A stretch of 64,000 bases of DNA from Pelomonas sp. Root1237 (GCF_001425055.1 NZ_LMDK01000004.1:63573-127572), one strand, 5' to 3'; shown: positions 18,971-27,261, counted from the stretch's first letter. Notes: generated by a model not told the origin, from the sequence alone. Numbers and translations are program-made.

Positions 18971-20971
18971 ATGGAGGGCCTCTTCAAGGCTGGGCTGCGC
19001 CATGTGGCGGCTGCCTGTGGACTGATGCTGCTTGCCGCCTGCGGCGGCGGTGGAGGCGGTGGCGGTGTGTCGACACCGACGCCGACGCCGACGCCGCCAA
19101 CGGCGCCCGCCGTGCCAGACCCGGTCGTGCGCCTCAGCGCCTCGGCCACCCAGCTCTACGCCGGCGAGTACGTGCAGTTCACCGCTGGTGATACGCAGAA
19201 TGGTGTCAACTGGCGCTGGGAGTTCAGCGACGGCGCAGCGGCCGAAGGCCTCACCGTGGAGCGCCGTTTCGCCCAGGCGGGCAGCTTCACCGCCACGGCC
19301 GTAGCGCAGAACAGTGCCGGCGTGACGGCGCGCGCCAGCACCACCGTCCAGGTCGAAGCACAGCCTTCGCCAGTGGCACGTGCTGCAGGCTCACTCTTGC
19401 CAGGCTGCAGCGGCCTGCACTGTGCGGTGGCTGCGGATGGGGGCTATGCCGGCAGCGGCGTCGGTGTCTGGCGTTTGCGCAACGCCGGCGCCACGTCCCA
19501 ACTGGTCGACGTGGACATCGCCAACGTGCAGCCTGGGCAGTCCGTGACGCTGGTGTTCAGCAACGGCCAGGCCAGCGATGCCACCGAGCTACCGAAGAGC
19601 GGCAGCGCGGCGGTGGTCAGCCTGGGCGCGGCACCGAACGCCCGAATTCAGGCTGCCAGTGCATCAGCTGCCGACGAATCCCATCACGACGCCCTGCACG
19701 CGCGCATGCTCGGCCTGCAGCAGCAACAGTCGCTGGAGGATCTGCAGGATCAGCAACTGCCTGCTCGGCCCCTGCCGGAGAGCGCCATCGAGCCGCGCCG
19801 CCGCGCCCTCGCCGCCGCCGAGGTCGGCAGCACACGCATCTGGAACGATCTCTATGACGATCCCGCCAAGCCCGTGCCGTTCATGGCCAGCGTGCTGAGC
19901 ACCTGCAGCACCGGAACCGGCCGTCGCCTCGTCTTCTGGGTGGACCAGGCGCTGACCACGGCCCGCACGGTCGAAGCGGCCCAGATCGAGCCCCTGAAGC
20001 GCAGCTTCTGCGGCGACCAGGGCGGCTTTGCGCGCGTCATCGCCATGCTCGGCGACGTCTGGGGCGGCAGCGAGGTGGCCAACCGACCGTGGCTGATCCA
20101 GGAAAGCGCGGCGCAGCTGCAGGACGTGAACATTGTCGTCACCGACCACATGGGCGCCGACGCCTCCGCGGCCGGCTACTTCTATGGGCTGAACAACTCC
20201 TACCGCTGGCGCAACAGCCGCTACGCGAATTCCAACGAAGCGCTGGCCTTCTTCGTGAACGGCACGGGCCTGGCAAGCAACCCGACCTTCTACGCGTCCA
20301 CGCTGGTGCACGAGCTCACGCACATGGTGACCTATCACCAGGGCACGATCCAGCGCGGCCTGCTGCACGACGCCTGGTTGGAAGAGACGGCTGCCATGGC
20401 CACCGAAGACCTGCTGGCCGAGACCATCACGCCGGGCGCCAACAAGATCGTCATCTTCCGGCTGCCCAGCTACCTCCGTTCTGGTGGCAGTGTGGCCATG
20501 ATCGACTGGCTGGAGGGTGCCGATAGCGCCAACTACGGAGCCGGCGGCAGCCTGGCCGCCTTCTTGAATCGGCGCTACGGCAGCGGCTGGTGGCGCCAGT
20601 TGGTGACTGATTGCAGTGCGACGGTCAGCAGCTACATCTGCCTGGACACGCTGCTGCGGCGCGCCGGCAGCGAGGGCCTGGCCGACGAGTGGGAGCGCCT
20701 GGGCAGCAGCGTGTTCGGCGGCATGCCGCAGCGCCATGCGCCTTGGGGCTACGGCTTCCCCCAGGTGCAGTGGGAAGGGCTGTGGCTGATGGGCACCGAC
20801 ACCGCGCAGCAGGCCACCAACCGCAAGCCTGCGTCGATCAACGGCCTGACGCGCTTCGGCGGCACCGGGCACACCTACCTGGACGATCAGGTACCGGCTG
20901 GCGCAACGCGCTACCAGCGCCGCGGCGTGCGCGTGCCGGCGGGCACCGTGCTGACGGTGGTAGTGCGCTGA
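18971..20971 (+). CDS. M30-like zinc metallopeptidase lipoprotein with PKD-like domain
   Basis: A 666-residue exported lipoprotein with lipobox 'LAAC' (C24), a Gly then Thr-Pro linker, and a PKD/Ig-like domain at about 50-130. The metallopeptidase region contains 'HELTH' at 447-451 with a following 'EETAAMATED' that can give the third zinc ligand; the layout resembles peptidase family M30 (hyicolysin). The C-terminal part has paired cysteines in 'DCSATVSSYIC'. It should act at the cell surface or outside as a protein-degrading or processing enzyme. GGGAGAA lies 4 bases before ATG. Assignment to M30 is from motif and architecture, not from a database search. Confidence 0.8.
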   Translation: MEGLFKAGLRHVAAACGLMLLAACGGGGGGGGVSTPTPTPTPPTAPAVPDPVVRLSASATQLYAGEYVQFTAGDTQNGVNWRWEFSDGAAAEGLTVERRFAQAGSFTATAVAQNSAGVTARASTTVQVEAQPSPVARAAGSLLPGCSGLHCAVAADGGYAGSGVGVWRLRNAGATSQLVDVDIANVQPGQSVTLVFSNGQASDATELPKSGSAAVVSLGAAPNARIQAASASAADESHHDALHARMLGLQQQQSLEDLQDQQLPARPLPESAIEPRRRALAAAEVGSTRIWNDLYDDPAKPVPFMASVLSTCSTGTGRRLVFWVDQALTTARTVEAAQIEPLKRSFCGDQGGFARVIAMLGDVWGGSEVANRPWLIQESAAQLQDVNIVVTDHMGADASAAGYFYGLNNSYRWRNSRYANSNEALAFFVNGTGLASNPTFYASTLVHELTHMVTYHQGTIQRGLLHDAWLEETAAMATEDLLAETITPGANKIVIFRLPSYLRSGGSVAMIDWLEGADSANYGAGGSLAAFLNRRYGSGWWRQLVTDCSATVSSYICLDTLLRRAGSEGLADEWERLGSSVFGGMPQRHAPWGYGFPQVQWEGLWLMGTDTAQQATNRKPASINGLTRFGGTGHTYLDDQVPAGATRYQRRGVRVPAGTVLTVVVR

Positions 20972-21033
20972 CGGTTACTTGCGCGGCGAGGCGGGTGGTG
21001 ACAATCGCGGCTCCATTCGCATCGCCATTTCGC

Positions 21034-22098
21034 TTGATCTCTGCACGCGCCCTGCTCGTTGCCGCCGCTGCGCTCTCCCTGAGCGGCTGCGGCGCCGTGG
21101 GCCATTGGGGCCAGGCCGCCGGCGGCCATCTGGGCATCGTTCGTGCCGCCAGGCCGGTCAGCGACTGGCTGGCCGACCCGGCCACCCCACCCGAGCTGGC
21201 CGAGCGCTTGAAGCTGACGCAGCAGATGCGCGACTTCGCCACCGCGCGCCTGGCCCTGCCCGACAACAACAGCTACCGCCGCTATGCCGACCTCAAGCGG
21301 CCAGCCGTCGTCTGGAACATCGTCGCCGCGCCCGAGTTCGGCTTCCAGCTCAAGACCTGGTGCTACCCCATCATGGGCTGCGCCGGCTACCAGGGCTGGT
21401 TCGACCGCGATGCCGCGCAGCGCCACGCCGACGAGCTGAAGGCCGAGGGCTGGGAGGTGCAGGTGCAGCCCATTCCCGCCTATTCGACGCTGGGCTGGAG
21501 CCGCTGGTTCGGCGGCGACCCGCTGCTGAACACCTTCATCCGCTACCCCGAGGGGGAACTGGCGGCCATGGTCTTTCACGAGCTGACCCACCAGCGCGTC
21601 TACACCAGCGACGACACCGGCTTCAACGAGGCCTATGCCACCGCCGTCGAGATGCTCGGTGCCCGCGAATGGCTGGCGGCCAAGCCCGAGGCCCTGGTTG
21701 CCTTCGAGGCCGGGCGGGCGCGGCGGGCGCGCTTCCTGGCGCTGGCGCGCGAAGGGCGGGAGAAGCTCAAAGCGGTTTACGCCGGCCCGGCCGAGTCGCG
21801 TGCCGAAGCCAAAGCCGCCGTCATGGCCGAGCTGCGCGAACGTGCCCCCAAGGAGGCGCCAGGCTACGAAGCCTGGTTCCAGCGTGCCAACAACGCCAGC
21901 TTCGCGATTCTTTCTGCCTATGACGAACTGGTGCCGGCCTTCACGCGCCTGTTCGAGCGCGAGGGTCGTGACTGGGTCAAGTTTCACGCGGCCGTCGAAC
22001 GGCTGAAGCCGCTCGCGCGCGAGGAGCGTCGGGCTACATTGAAGAGCCTTGAGGGAGGGACTTATGACACTGATCCTGCGACGCGCCCGGGCCAGTGA
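21034..22098 (+). CDS. Putative zinc aminopeptidase lipoprotein (PF10023-type)
   Basis: About 354 residues of the 'putative aminopeptidase' family widespread in Burkholderia and Pseudomonas. The typical opening after the lipobox ('LSGC') is present: 'GHLGIVRAARPVSDWLADP'. The zinc motif 'HELTHQ' at 182-187 is followed by 'FNEAYATAVE', which should supply the third ligand. There is no in-frame ATG before the signal sequence; TTG 21034 gives a compact lipoprotein signal, with GTG at 20995 or 20998 as alternatives. The next gene overlaps its end by 35 bases. It neighbours another zinc peptidase lipoprotein, but the two belong to different families. Confidence 0.85.
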   Translation: MISARALLVAAAALSLSGCGAVGHWGQAAGGHLGIVRAARPVSDWLADPATPPELAERLKLTQQMRDFATARLALPDNNSYRRYADLKRPAVVWNIVAAPEFGFQLKTWCYPIMGCAGYQGWFDRDAAQRHADELKAEGWEVQVQPIPAYSTLGWSRWFGGDPLLNTFIRYPEGELAAMVFHELTHQRVYTSDDTGFNEAYATAVEMLGAREWLAAKPEALVAFEAGRARRARFLALAREGREKLKAVYAGPAESRAEAKAAVMAELRERAPKEAPGYEAWFQRANNASFAILSAYDELVPAFTRLFEREGRDWVKFHAAVERLKPLAREERRATLKSLEGGTYDTDPATRPGQ

Positions 22099-22588
22099 TG
22101 CCGCAGCGGTTGCCGAGCATCTGGCCGAGCCGGACATCTTTCCTGGCCTGCTGCAGCTGCCCTATGCCAATGCAGAACTGTGGCAACAGCGCCTGAGCAC
22201 GCCACCCGCCGCTGGCTCGCCCGAGCTGTTCCTGTTGGCCGAACGTGACGGCAAGCTGCTCGGCAGCGCCGGCCTGCACCCGGTCGGCGCCCAAGTGCGC
22301 CGCCGCCACGCAATGGCGCTGGGCATCTCGGTGTCGGCCGCGGCGCAGGGGCAGGGCATTGGCGGTGCCTTGATGACTGCGCTGCTGGACTACGCCGACA
22401 ACTGGGCGCAGGTTCTGCGCGTGGAGCTGACGGTCTACCAGGACAACGAGCGCGCAATCCGGCTGTACGAGCGCCATGGTTTCGAGCACGAAGGGCGGCT
22501 CAGGGCCTATGCGCTGCGTGATGGCGTCTACGTGGACGCGCTGACGATGGCGAGGCTGCATCCGAAACAACCGTCAGTGCGCAGTTAA
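22064..22588 (+). CDS. GNAT-family N-acetyltransferase
   Basis: A 174-residue acetyl-CoA-dependent acetyltransferase. Acetyl-CoA binding is shown by 'GISVSAAAQGQGIGGALM' (residues about 86-103, R/Q-x-x-G-x-G/A type) and the family C-terminus 'LTVYQDNERAIRLYERHGF', where the tyrosine is the usual general acid. The start at ATG 22064 is supported by a strong AGGGAGGG 7 bases upstream, even though it overlaps the preceding gene by 35 bases. The acceptor is unknown; small amines or ribosomal/peptide N-termini are typical. Confidence 0.9.
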   Translation: MTLILRRARASDAAAVAEHLAEPDIFPGLLQLPYANAELWQQRLSTPPAAGSPELFLLAERDGKLLGSAGLHPVGAQVRRRHAMALGISVSAAAQGQGIGGALMTALLDYADNWAQVLRVELTVYQDNERAIRLYERHGFEHEGRLRAYALRDGVYVDALTMARLHPKQPSVRS

Positions 22589-22959
22589 ACCTTTACCTCG
22601 ACGTTGAATGAGACGCAGAGAACATCCAACTGGCCGCAAGCGTTGAAGTTGAAGCGCAGATGGCGATGCTTTGAATCTGGAGGCACCGAGCCGCTTTCAA
22701 CGTGCCGAGCGAGCCATTCCGAATGAATGACCTCGCAGGAGCCGTCGTATGACTCTCCTTCAAGCAGTTGCTCAGCTTCTTGCCAGCGGAATGCACAGAC
22801 TTGAAGGAACTGGATGCGGATTGGCTTTTCTGACCAGTCTTGGAACGTGAGGCTCAGCACACCGCCGGCCAAGCCAAGCTCAGGGTACTCAGCATCGGCG
22901 GTGCTGAAGCCTGGCTGGATCGATTCGATCCGTTGCATGAGCGGCAGCGTTTCCCTCAT
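22585..22959 (-). CDS. Small protein of unknown function, low GC
   Basis: A 124-residue cytoplasmic protein that I do not recognise. Its base composition is clearly lower in G+C than all neighbours, with codons such as TTG, AAT and GAA much more frequent, which suggests recent transfer. It has three cysteines, a tryptophan-containing 'LTFQDWSEKPIRIQFLQV' strand pair and no signal or membrane segment; the compact alpha/beta look is reminiscent of immunity-type proteins (weak inference). Its start overlaps the stop of the aldo/keto reductase fragment (ATGA), so translation may be coupled. It converges on the GNAT gene, with a 4-base overlap at the stops. Confidence 0.6.
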   Translation of the reverse strand: MRETLPLMQRIESIQPGFSTADAEYPELGLAGGVLSLTFQDWSEKPIRIQFLQVCAFRWQEAEQLLEGESYDGSCEVIHSEWLARHVESGSVPPDSKHRHLRFNFNACGQLDVLCVSFNVEVKV

Positions 22960-23126
22960 GGCAACGCCTGCCCCCGCGCCGCCTCGATGGCCGTGTGGGC
23001 ATGGGGAATGTCGGTCTCGGTGATGGGGCCATCGCCCCAGTCGCCGCCCAGGGCCATGCAGCCGTAGACAAGGGGGCCGACGTCTATCAAATGGGTGTTA
23101 AGCGGCTGGCTGCGGCGCATGTTCAT
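22956..23126 (-). pseudogene. Truncated aldo/keto reductase, N-terminal fragment
   Basis: A 56-codon frame whose product has the beginning of a YdhF/Tas-type aldo/keto reductase: 'VGPLVYGCMALGGDWGD' followed by 'HAHTAIEAARG'. In intact enzymes the next segment is 'GI-T-FDHADIYG', but here the frame ends six residues after 'AARG'. The barrel, catalytic Asp/Tyr/Lys/His and NADPH site are all missing. ATG 23126 overlaps the Sel1 gene's stop (ATGA), as an intact operon gene would. The rest was probably lost when the low-GC gene at 22585-22959 arrived. Confidence 0.65.
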
Positions 23127-23899
23127 GCGATGGAGGTGGGGCCGGAATCATGCGCCAGCGGGTGGCTGTTGCGCCAGCCGAACAGGCCGAACAGGCCGGC
23201 CAGGACCGCGGCGAGGCCCGCGATGATGGCCGTGGCGCTGGCGACGTGCAGCAGCCGGCGGCGCTGCCTGGCGCTCAGCATGGCTTTGCGTGCCGGAGTC
23301 TGCGCGAGCTCGTGAATCAGCATGATCTCGTGCTGGCGCTCCTCGATGGCGCGCGCCAGTTCGCTGCCGTGTTCCATGCGGCGCGCGAGTTCGCGCACCG
23401 CCTCCAGCTCGCGCTCGCGGATGCGCAGGCCTGGCGCCTTCAGCGGGCTGCCCATGGCGCGGGCGCGCATATAGAGGGCCTTGGCGGCCAGGCGGTCGGG
23501 CTGGCAGCCCCAGCCTGACTCCAGGCAGGCGGCCAGGTTGAAGGTGGCATCGGCATGGCCTTGGGATGCGGCGACGGTGTAAAGCGCCACGCCGCGCGGT
23601 GCATCGGGGTCGCCACCCCAGCCGGCGACGAGGATGCGGCCTAGATGGAATTTGGCAGTCAGGCTGCCCTCGCTGGAGGCGCGCTCCAGGCGCTCACGGG
23701 CCTGCACCGGGTCCCGCGGCAGGCCCAGGCCCTCAAGCTGGCAGAGCGCGAACATGGCCAGTCCCTCGGCGTCGCCCGCGTCGGCGGCGACGCGGAACCA
23801 GTAGACAGCCTGTTCATGGTCGGGCTCGGGCGCACGGAAATGCGTCAGCCCCTCCATGAGCGGGTCGAGGCAGAGCGGGTCGGGGTCGACAAGGCGCAT
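23123..23899 (-). CDS. Sel1/TPR-like repeat protein with C-terminal membrane helix
   Basis: A 258-residue protein starting at ATG 23899, which has AGGGAGGA 3-10 bases upstream. Residues about 25-165 contain Sel1-like repeats: 'AVYWFRVAADAGDAEGLAMFA', 'ARERLERASSEGSLTAKFHLG' and 'GVALYTVAASQGHADATFNLA' positions show the A-x-x-x-Y/W...A-x-x-G-x-x-x-A pattern. A charged coiled region (about 175-215) precedes one membrane helix ('IIAGLAAVLAGLFGLFGW', about 228-247), so it is probably a tail-anchored inner-membrane scaffold with the repeats in the cytoplasm. The function is unknown. The downstream aldo/keto reductase fragment overlaps its stop. Confidence 0.8.
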   Translation of the reverse strand: MRLVDPDPLCLDPLMEGLTHFRAPEPDHEQAVYWFRVAADAGDAEGLAMFALCQLEGLGLPRDPVQARERLERASSEGSLTAKFHLGRILVAGWGGDPDAPRGVALYTVAASQGHADATFNLAACLESGWGCQPDRLAAKALYMRARAMGSPLKAPGLRIRERELEAVRELARRMEHGSELARAIEERQHEIMLIHELAQTPARKAMLSARQRRRLLHVASATAIIAGLAAVLAGLFGLFGWRNSHPLAHDSGPTSIA

Positions 23900-24031
23900 G
23901 GATCCTCCCTGGGCTTCGGCTGGCTTTGCGCCAGGCTTTTCTGCGCCTAAGTATGGAGGCAAATGCGCCCACGGCAGTGGCACCGCCCTTCTCGCTTAGA
24001 GTGGGGTGCACGAGACAACGGAGAGCCGCTG

Positions 24032-24358
24032 ATGGCCGAGATCCGCATTCACCGAGACCACGACCTGGGCCTGAAGAAGGCCCGCGAGATTGCCTGGAAA
24101 TGGGCCGAGCAGGTCGAAGAGAAGTTCGACATGGAATGCACAGTGCATGAGGGTGACGACGGCGACACCGTGGAGTTCACGCGCTCCGGCGTCAAGGGCG
24201 AGCTGACCGTGGCGGCCGACCACTTCGACCTGGTGGCCCAGCTTGGCTTCCTGCTCGGGGCCTTCAAGAAGACGATCGAGGGCGAGATCGAGAAGGAACT
24301 CGATGCGCTGCTGGCGGCCGGCAAGAAGAAGGCACCGGCCAAAAAGAAACCGGCTTGA
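24032..24358 (+). CDS. Polyhydroxyalkanoic acid system (granule-region) family protein
   Basis: A 108-residue protein of the PHA_gran_rgn family (PF09650 type). It has the characteristic opening 'MAEIRIHRDHDLGLKKAREIAWKWAE' (positions 1-26), a central 'VEFTRSGVKGELTV' strand region, and a C-terminal helix leading to a lysine/alanine-rich tail ('KKKAPAKKK') reminiscent of phasin/PhaF tails. It probably associates with polyhydroxyalkanoate granules or influences their localisation. The neighbouring ACBP and wax ester synthase genes place it among storage-lipid functions. Confidence 0.88.
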   Translation: MAEIRIHRDHDLGLKKAREIAWKWAEQVEEKFDMECTVHEGDDGDTVEFTRSGVKGELTVAADHFDLVAQLGFLLGAFKKTIEGEIEKELDALLAAGKKKAPAKKKPA

Positions 24359-24398
24359 GCACAGGCCCAGCCGGTTCTTGGGCGCCGACGGCGCCGGT
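24349..24398. terminator. Probable bidirectional terminator between PHA gene and ACBP
   Basis: Between the convergent stops lie AACCGGC...GCCGGTT arms (the left arm overlaps the end of the PHA-system gene, the right arm is at about 24371-24377) and a second GGCGCCG-AC-GGCGCC stem at about 24382-24395. U-tracts are weak on both sides, so this is suggestive only. Confidence 0.4.
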
Positions 24399-24650
24399 TT
24401 ACTTCAGGGATTCGATGAGGTCGATGTACTGCTGCATCGCGTCATCGGTGCTCGTGCCCTTGAGCTCGTTCCATGCGTCCCACTTGGCACGACCGACCAT
24501 GTCGGTGAAGCCGGGGCGCTTGCCGTCGACGTCGCCGGCGCTGCCTTGCTTGTAGAGCGCATAGAGCTTCAGCAGCGTCATGTTGTCCGGCCGCTCGGCC
24601 AGGTTCTTGGAGTCGGCGACAGCGGCTTCGAATTGGTCTTTCAGGCTCAC
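24399..24650 (-). CDS. Acyl-CoA-binding protein (ACBP)
   Basis: An 83-residue four-helix ACBP of standard length. Family markers are 'LYALYKQGSAGDV' (the tyrosines contact the acyl-CoA adenine), 'RPGFTDMVGRAKWDAWNEL' with the conserved K-W-x-A-W, and the final 'YIDLIESL'. It binds long-chain acyl-CoA esters in the cytoplasm as a pool and carrier. It is divergent from the wax ester synthase gene, which consumes acyl-CoA, so supply to neutral-lipid synthesis is a sensible role. ACBP is uncommon in bacteria outside a few groups including Burkholderiales. Confidence 0.95.
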   Translation of the reverse strand: MSLKDQFEAAVADSKNLAERPDNMTLLKLYALYKQGSAGDVDGKRPGFTDMVGRAKWDAWNELKGTSTDDAMQQYIDLIESLK

Positions 24651-24747
24651 GGGGGTTCTCCAGGCTGATTGGGGCGTCGATTCTCATGACAATCGACCGA
24701 CGGGCCGCCGAGTTTAGGCCCGGCCAATAACGAATCCGAGGAGACGC

Positions 24748-26178
24748 ATGGGCCCCAGCAGCGAACGCATGTCCAAGGTGGATACCGCCTGGCTGCGCAT
24801 GGACACCGAGGCCAACCTGATGATGATCGTCGGGGTCTGGTCCATCCGCCCCGGCATCACGCTGGCCGCGCTGCGCGAACGCGTGGCCGAACGGCTGCTG
24901 CAGTACCCGCGCTTCCGGCAGAAGGTCGTCGAGGACGCCTTGCTGGGCGCCCAGTGGGTGGCCGACAAGGATTTCGATATCGCCCGCCACGTCGTCGCCG
25001 AGGTGCCGCTGCCCCTGCGCGGCCAGAGCCGTGATGAGGTGTTGCGCGAGCGTGTCGCCGAGCTGTGCTCCGAAGCGCTGGACCCGGCCCACCCGCTGTG
25101 GCAGTTCCAGCTCATCGAGGACATGGGCGACGGCACGAGCGCGCTGATCGCCCGCATCCACCACTGCATTGCCGACGGCATCGCGCTGATCGCCGTCATG
25201 CTGTCCATCACCGATGGCGGCAAGGCGCCGCCCAAGCGCGCGGCAAAAGATGTGGAAGAGCCCGGCGAGGCCGACTGGCTGCTCGACGCTTTCCTGCGCC
25301 CGATCAGCAACCTGACCGTCAAGGCCATCGGCATGACGGGCAAGGGTGTGGCCAAGGGCGTGGACCTGGCCATGCGTGGTGACACGCCGATGGATTCGTC
25401 GCTGGAGATGGCCCGCATGGGCTACCAGGCCGTGTCCGACGTGGCCGCCTTCGCGCTGATGCCCGACGATTCGCCGACCCGCCTCAAGGGCAAGCCCGGT
25501 TCGAAGAAAACCGTGGCCTGGGACGACAGCCTGGCGCTGGACGAGGTCAAGGCGGTGGGCAAGGCCTTGGGCGCTTCCATCAACGACGTGCTGCTGGCCT
25601 GCGCGGCCGGCGCCATCGGCCGCTACCTGGCGGACAAGGGCGACGACCCGGCGGGCAAGGAGATCCGCGCCATGGTGCCGGTCAATCTGCGCCCGCTGGA
25701 GCAGGCCTGGCAACTCGGCAACCGCTTCGGCCTGGTGCCGCTGGTGCTGCCCATCGGCATCGCCAACCCCATCGAGCGGCTGTTCGCGGTGCGCGCGCGC
25801 ATGAGCGAGCTCAAGGGCAGCTTCCAGCCGGTGATGGCCTTCGGCCTGCTGTCTGTCGCCGGCCTGCTGATCAAGCCCGTGCAGCACGCGATGCTCAACC
25901 TCTTCGCCAAGAAGGCGACGGCGGTGATGACCAATGTGCCGGGCCCGGCCGAGGCGCTCAAGTTCTGCGGCTCGACGGTGGAGAAGGTGATGTTCTGGGT
26001 GCCGCAGTCGGGCGACATCGGCATGGGCGTCAGCATCCTGACCTACGCCGGCCGCGTGCAGTTCGGCCTCATCACCGACACCGGCCTGTGCCCCGACCCC
26101 GAGGCCATCATCGCCAACTTCGCACCGGAGTTCGAGAAGCTCTTGATGTTGTCGCTGATGATGCCGTGGGAAGCCTGA
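24748..26178 (+). CDS. Wax ester synthase/diacylglycerol acyltransferase (WS/DGAT)
   Basis: A 476-residue acyltransferase of the bifunctional WS/DGAT family, making wax esters or triacylglycerol from acyl-CoA and an alcohol or diacylglycerol at the inner membrane. The catalytic 'HHCIADG' motif (HHxxxDG) is at 138-144. The second family motif 'NVPGPAEALKFCG' is near 393-405, with 'PVNLRPLEQAWQLGNRFG' in between. AGGAGA lies 4 bases upstream of ATG 24748. With the divergent ACBP and nearby PHA-system protein it forms a small storage-lipid neighbourhood. Confidence 0.95.
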   Translation: MGPSSERMSKVDTAWLRMDTEANLMMIVGVWSIRPGITLAALRERVAERLLQYPRFRQKVVEDALLGAQWVADKDFDIARHVVAEVPLPLRGQSRDEVLRERVAELCSEALDPAHPLWQFQLIEDMGDGTSALIARIHHCIADGIALIAVMLSITDGGKAPPKRAAKDVEEPGEADWLLDAFLRPISNLTVKAIGMTGKGVAKGVDLAMRGDTPMDSSLEMARMGYQAVSDVAAFALMPDDSPTRLKGKPGSKKTVAWDDSLALDEVKAVGKALGASINDVLLACAAGAIGRYLADKGDDPAGKEIRAMVPVNLRPLEQAWQLGNRFGLVPLVLPIGIANPIERLFAVRARMSELKGSFQPVMAFGLLSVAGLLIKPVQHAMLNLFAKKATAVMTNVPGPAEALKFCGSTVEKVMFWVPQSGDIGMGVSILTYAGRVQFGLITDTGLCPDPEAIIANFAPEFEKLLMLSLMMPWEA

Positions 26179-26206
26179 GCCCCTCGTCCAAGGACATACC
26201 TTGGCC

Positions 26207-26300
26207 GGTCCCCCGAGGTGACGGCGATGCTTGCCGGATTGACCAGCAAGCACATCGCCTTACGCGGGCCGGCTAGGGAGCGGCCCGGCGCTCGGCCCGC
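26207..26300 (+). repeat. 94-bp dispersed repeat, copy A
   Basis: This stretch after the WS/DGAT gene aligns without gaps to the reverse complement of 51771-51864, with roughly nine in ten positions identical. It contains the inverted arms GGCGATG(C/T)... and ...CACATCGCC around GCTTGCCGGATTGACCAGCA, so it can fold as a long hairpin, followed by AGGGAGCGGCCCGGCGCTC. It carries no gene. It may end transcription of the WS/DGAT gene, but no U-tract is seen. Confidence 0.75.
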
Positions 26301-26322
26301 AAGGCGCGCGCTCCGGCTGGGC

Positions 26323-26682
26323 TCACTTCGACTTGGGCACCGCCGCCGTCGTGACGGCGTTGGCCTTCTTGGACTTGGCCTTGCCGGCGGCGGTGGGATA
26401 GGCCATCGTCACCGTGGCCGGGTCGGCCTTTTCCAGATAGGACGCGAACTGCGCTTCGTCGCAGGGCTTGGCGTCGTTGTAGTACCGGTGGTCGCCCTTG
26501 GGGCGTTCGCCGGTGAAGGTCGGCGCCACCGCGCCGGCGGCGTAGTAGGTGGCGACGTGGCTGGCATAGGCCTGGGCGCAACCATCGTGCAACACGGCCT
26601 GGGCGTGGCTGGCCGGTGTGTCGGCCGCGAAGGCCGGCAGCGCGGTGACCAGAGACGCAATGGTGACTGCGAGGGTTCTCAT
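26323..26682 (-). CDS. Small secreted protein, tandem paralogue 3 of 3
   Basis: A 119-residue protein with a signal peptide (cleavage after 'AFA', residue 19). It shares with the two upstream genes an N-terminal 'GCAQAYASH' and a C-terminal 'KPCDEAQFASYLEKADPA' followed by 'AYPTAAGK', then a Lys-rich tail. The two conserved cysteines probably form a disulfide in the periplasm. No enzyme motif is visible and I do not recognise the family. It is the last and most divergent of the three genes in the direction of transcription, with a slightly longer middle region (about 15 residues of Tyr/Ala/Gly-rich sequence). Confidence 0.75.
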   Translation of the reverse strand: MRTLAVTIASLVTALPAFAADTPASHAQAVLHDGCAQAYASHVATYYAAGAVAPTFTGERPKGDHRYYNDAKPCDEAQFASYLEKADPATVTMAYPTAAGKAKSKKANAVTTAAVPKSK

Positions 26683-26761
26683 GGCGGACCTCCTTGCTGC
26701 TCAAGGTGAGCCCAAGGCTACGCCTAAGTGCAAGCAAATGCACGCCGCACTGCACCAATCA

Positions 26762-26783
26762 AAAGGCGCCCGAAGGCGCCTTT
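26762..26783 (-). terminator. Intrinsic terminator after paralogue 2
   Basis: AAAGGCGCC-CGAA-GGCGCCTTT forms a perfect 9-bp stem with a 4-base loop 9 bases beyond the stop of the 26792-27133 gene. Read on the minus strand it is followed by TTGATT, giving a short T-run. It would partly isolate the third paralogue, which must then have its own promoter in 26683-26761 or depend on read-through. Confidence 0.75.
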
Positions 26784-26791
26784 GCATCGAC

Positions 26792-27133
26792 TCAGCCCTT
26801 GGGCGCGGAAGGCGCCGTGGCCGGCTTCTTGGCCTTGGGGCGGCCGGCGGCGGAAGGGTAGGCGCGCATGACGAGGGCAGGGTCGGCCTTGTCGAGATAG
26901 GCCGCCAGCTGCTCCTCGGTGCAGGGCTTGGCGTCACCGTAGTACTGGGAGTCGCCGGGGTATTTGTCGCCGCGGTACTCAGGCGCATTGCCGGCTGGGT
27001 GATGGGCGCTGAAACTGGCGTAGCTTTGCGCGCAGCCGGTGCGCAATTCGGAACGGGCCTTGTGCACGTCAGCGTCATCTGCGAGGGCAACGGTGCCGGC
27101 CAGGCAGGTCAGGGTGGCGATGAGGATCTTCAC
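26792..27133 (-). CDS. Small secreted protein, tandem paralogue 2 of 3
   Basis: A 113-residue exported protein (signal peptide to about 'VALA', residue 18). It shares 'GCAQSYASF', 'KPCTEEQLAAYLDKADPA' and 'AYPSAAGRPKAKK' with the neighbours on both sides, so the trio arose by tandem duplication. The middle is short and Tyr/Gly/Asp-rich ('YPGDSQYYGDA'). Two conserved cysteines are the only candidates for a structural bond. The lysine-rich tail could bind an acidic surface such as LPS, DNA or a polymer (speculation). An intrinsic terminator follows at 26762-26783. Confidence 0.75.
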   Translation of the reverse strand: MKILIATLTCLAGTVALADDADVHKARSELRTGCAQSYASFSAHHPAGNAPEYRGDKYPGDSQYYGDAKPCTEEQLAAYLDKADPALVMRAYPSAAGRPKAKKPATAPSAPKG

Positions 27134-27190
27134 GGCGTGGCTCCTTGGAAAGTCCAGTGACTTTCAACATTAGGTCGGCCGCGCCGGAAA

Positions 27191-27216
27191 AACAAAAGGC
27201 GCCCCGCAGGGCGCCT
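27191..27216 (-). terminator. Intrinsic terminator after paralogue 1
   Basis: AGGCGCCC (27197-27204), loop CGCA and GGGCGCCT (27209-27216) form a perfect 8-bp stem. On the minus strand the stem is followed by TTTGTTTTT, a good U-tract. It lies 45 bases beyond the stop of the 27262-27603 gene, so each paralogue is probably its own transcription unit. Confidence 0.85.
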
Positions 27217-27261
27217 CGTTGGCTGACGATTCGAAACGATCAGCGGCGAATCACAGGCGTT

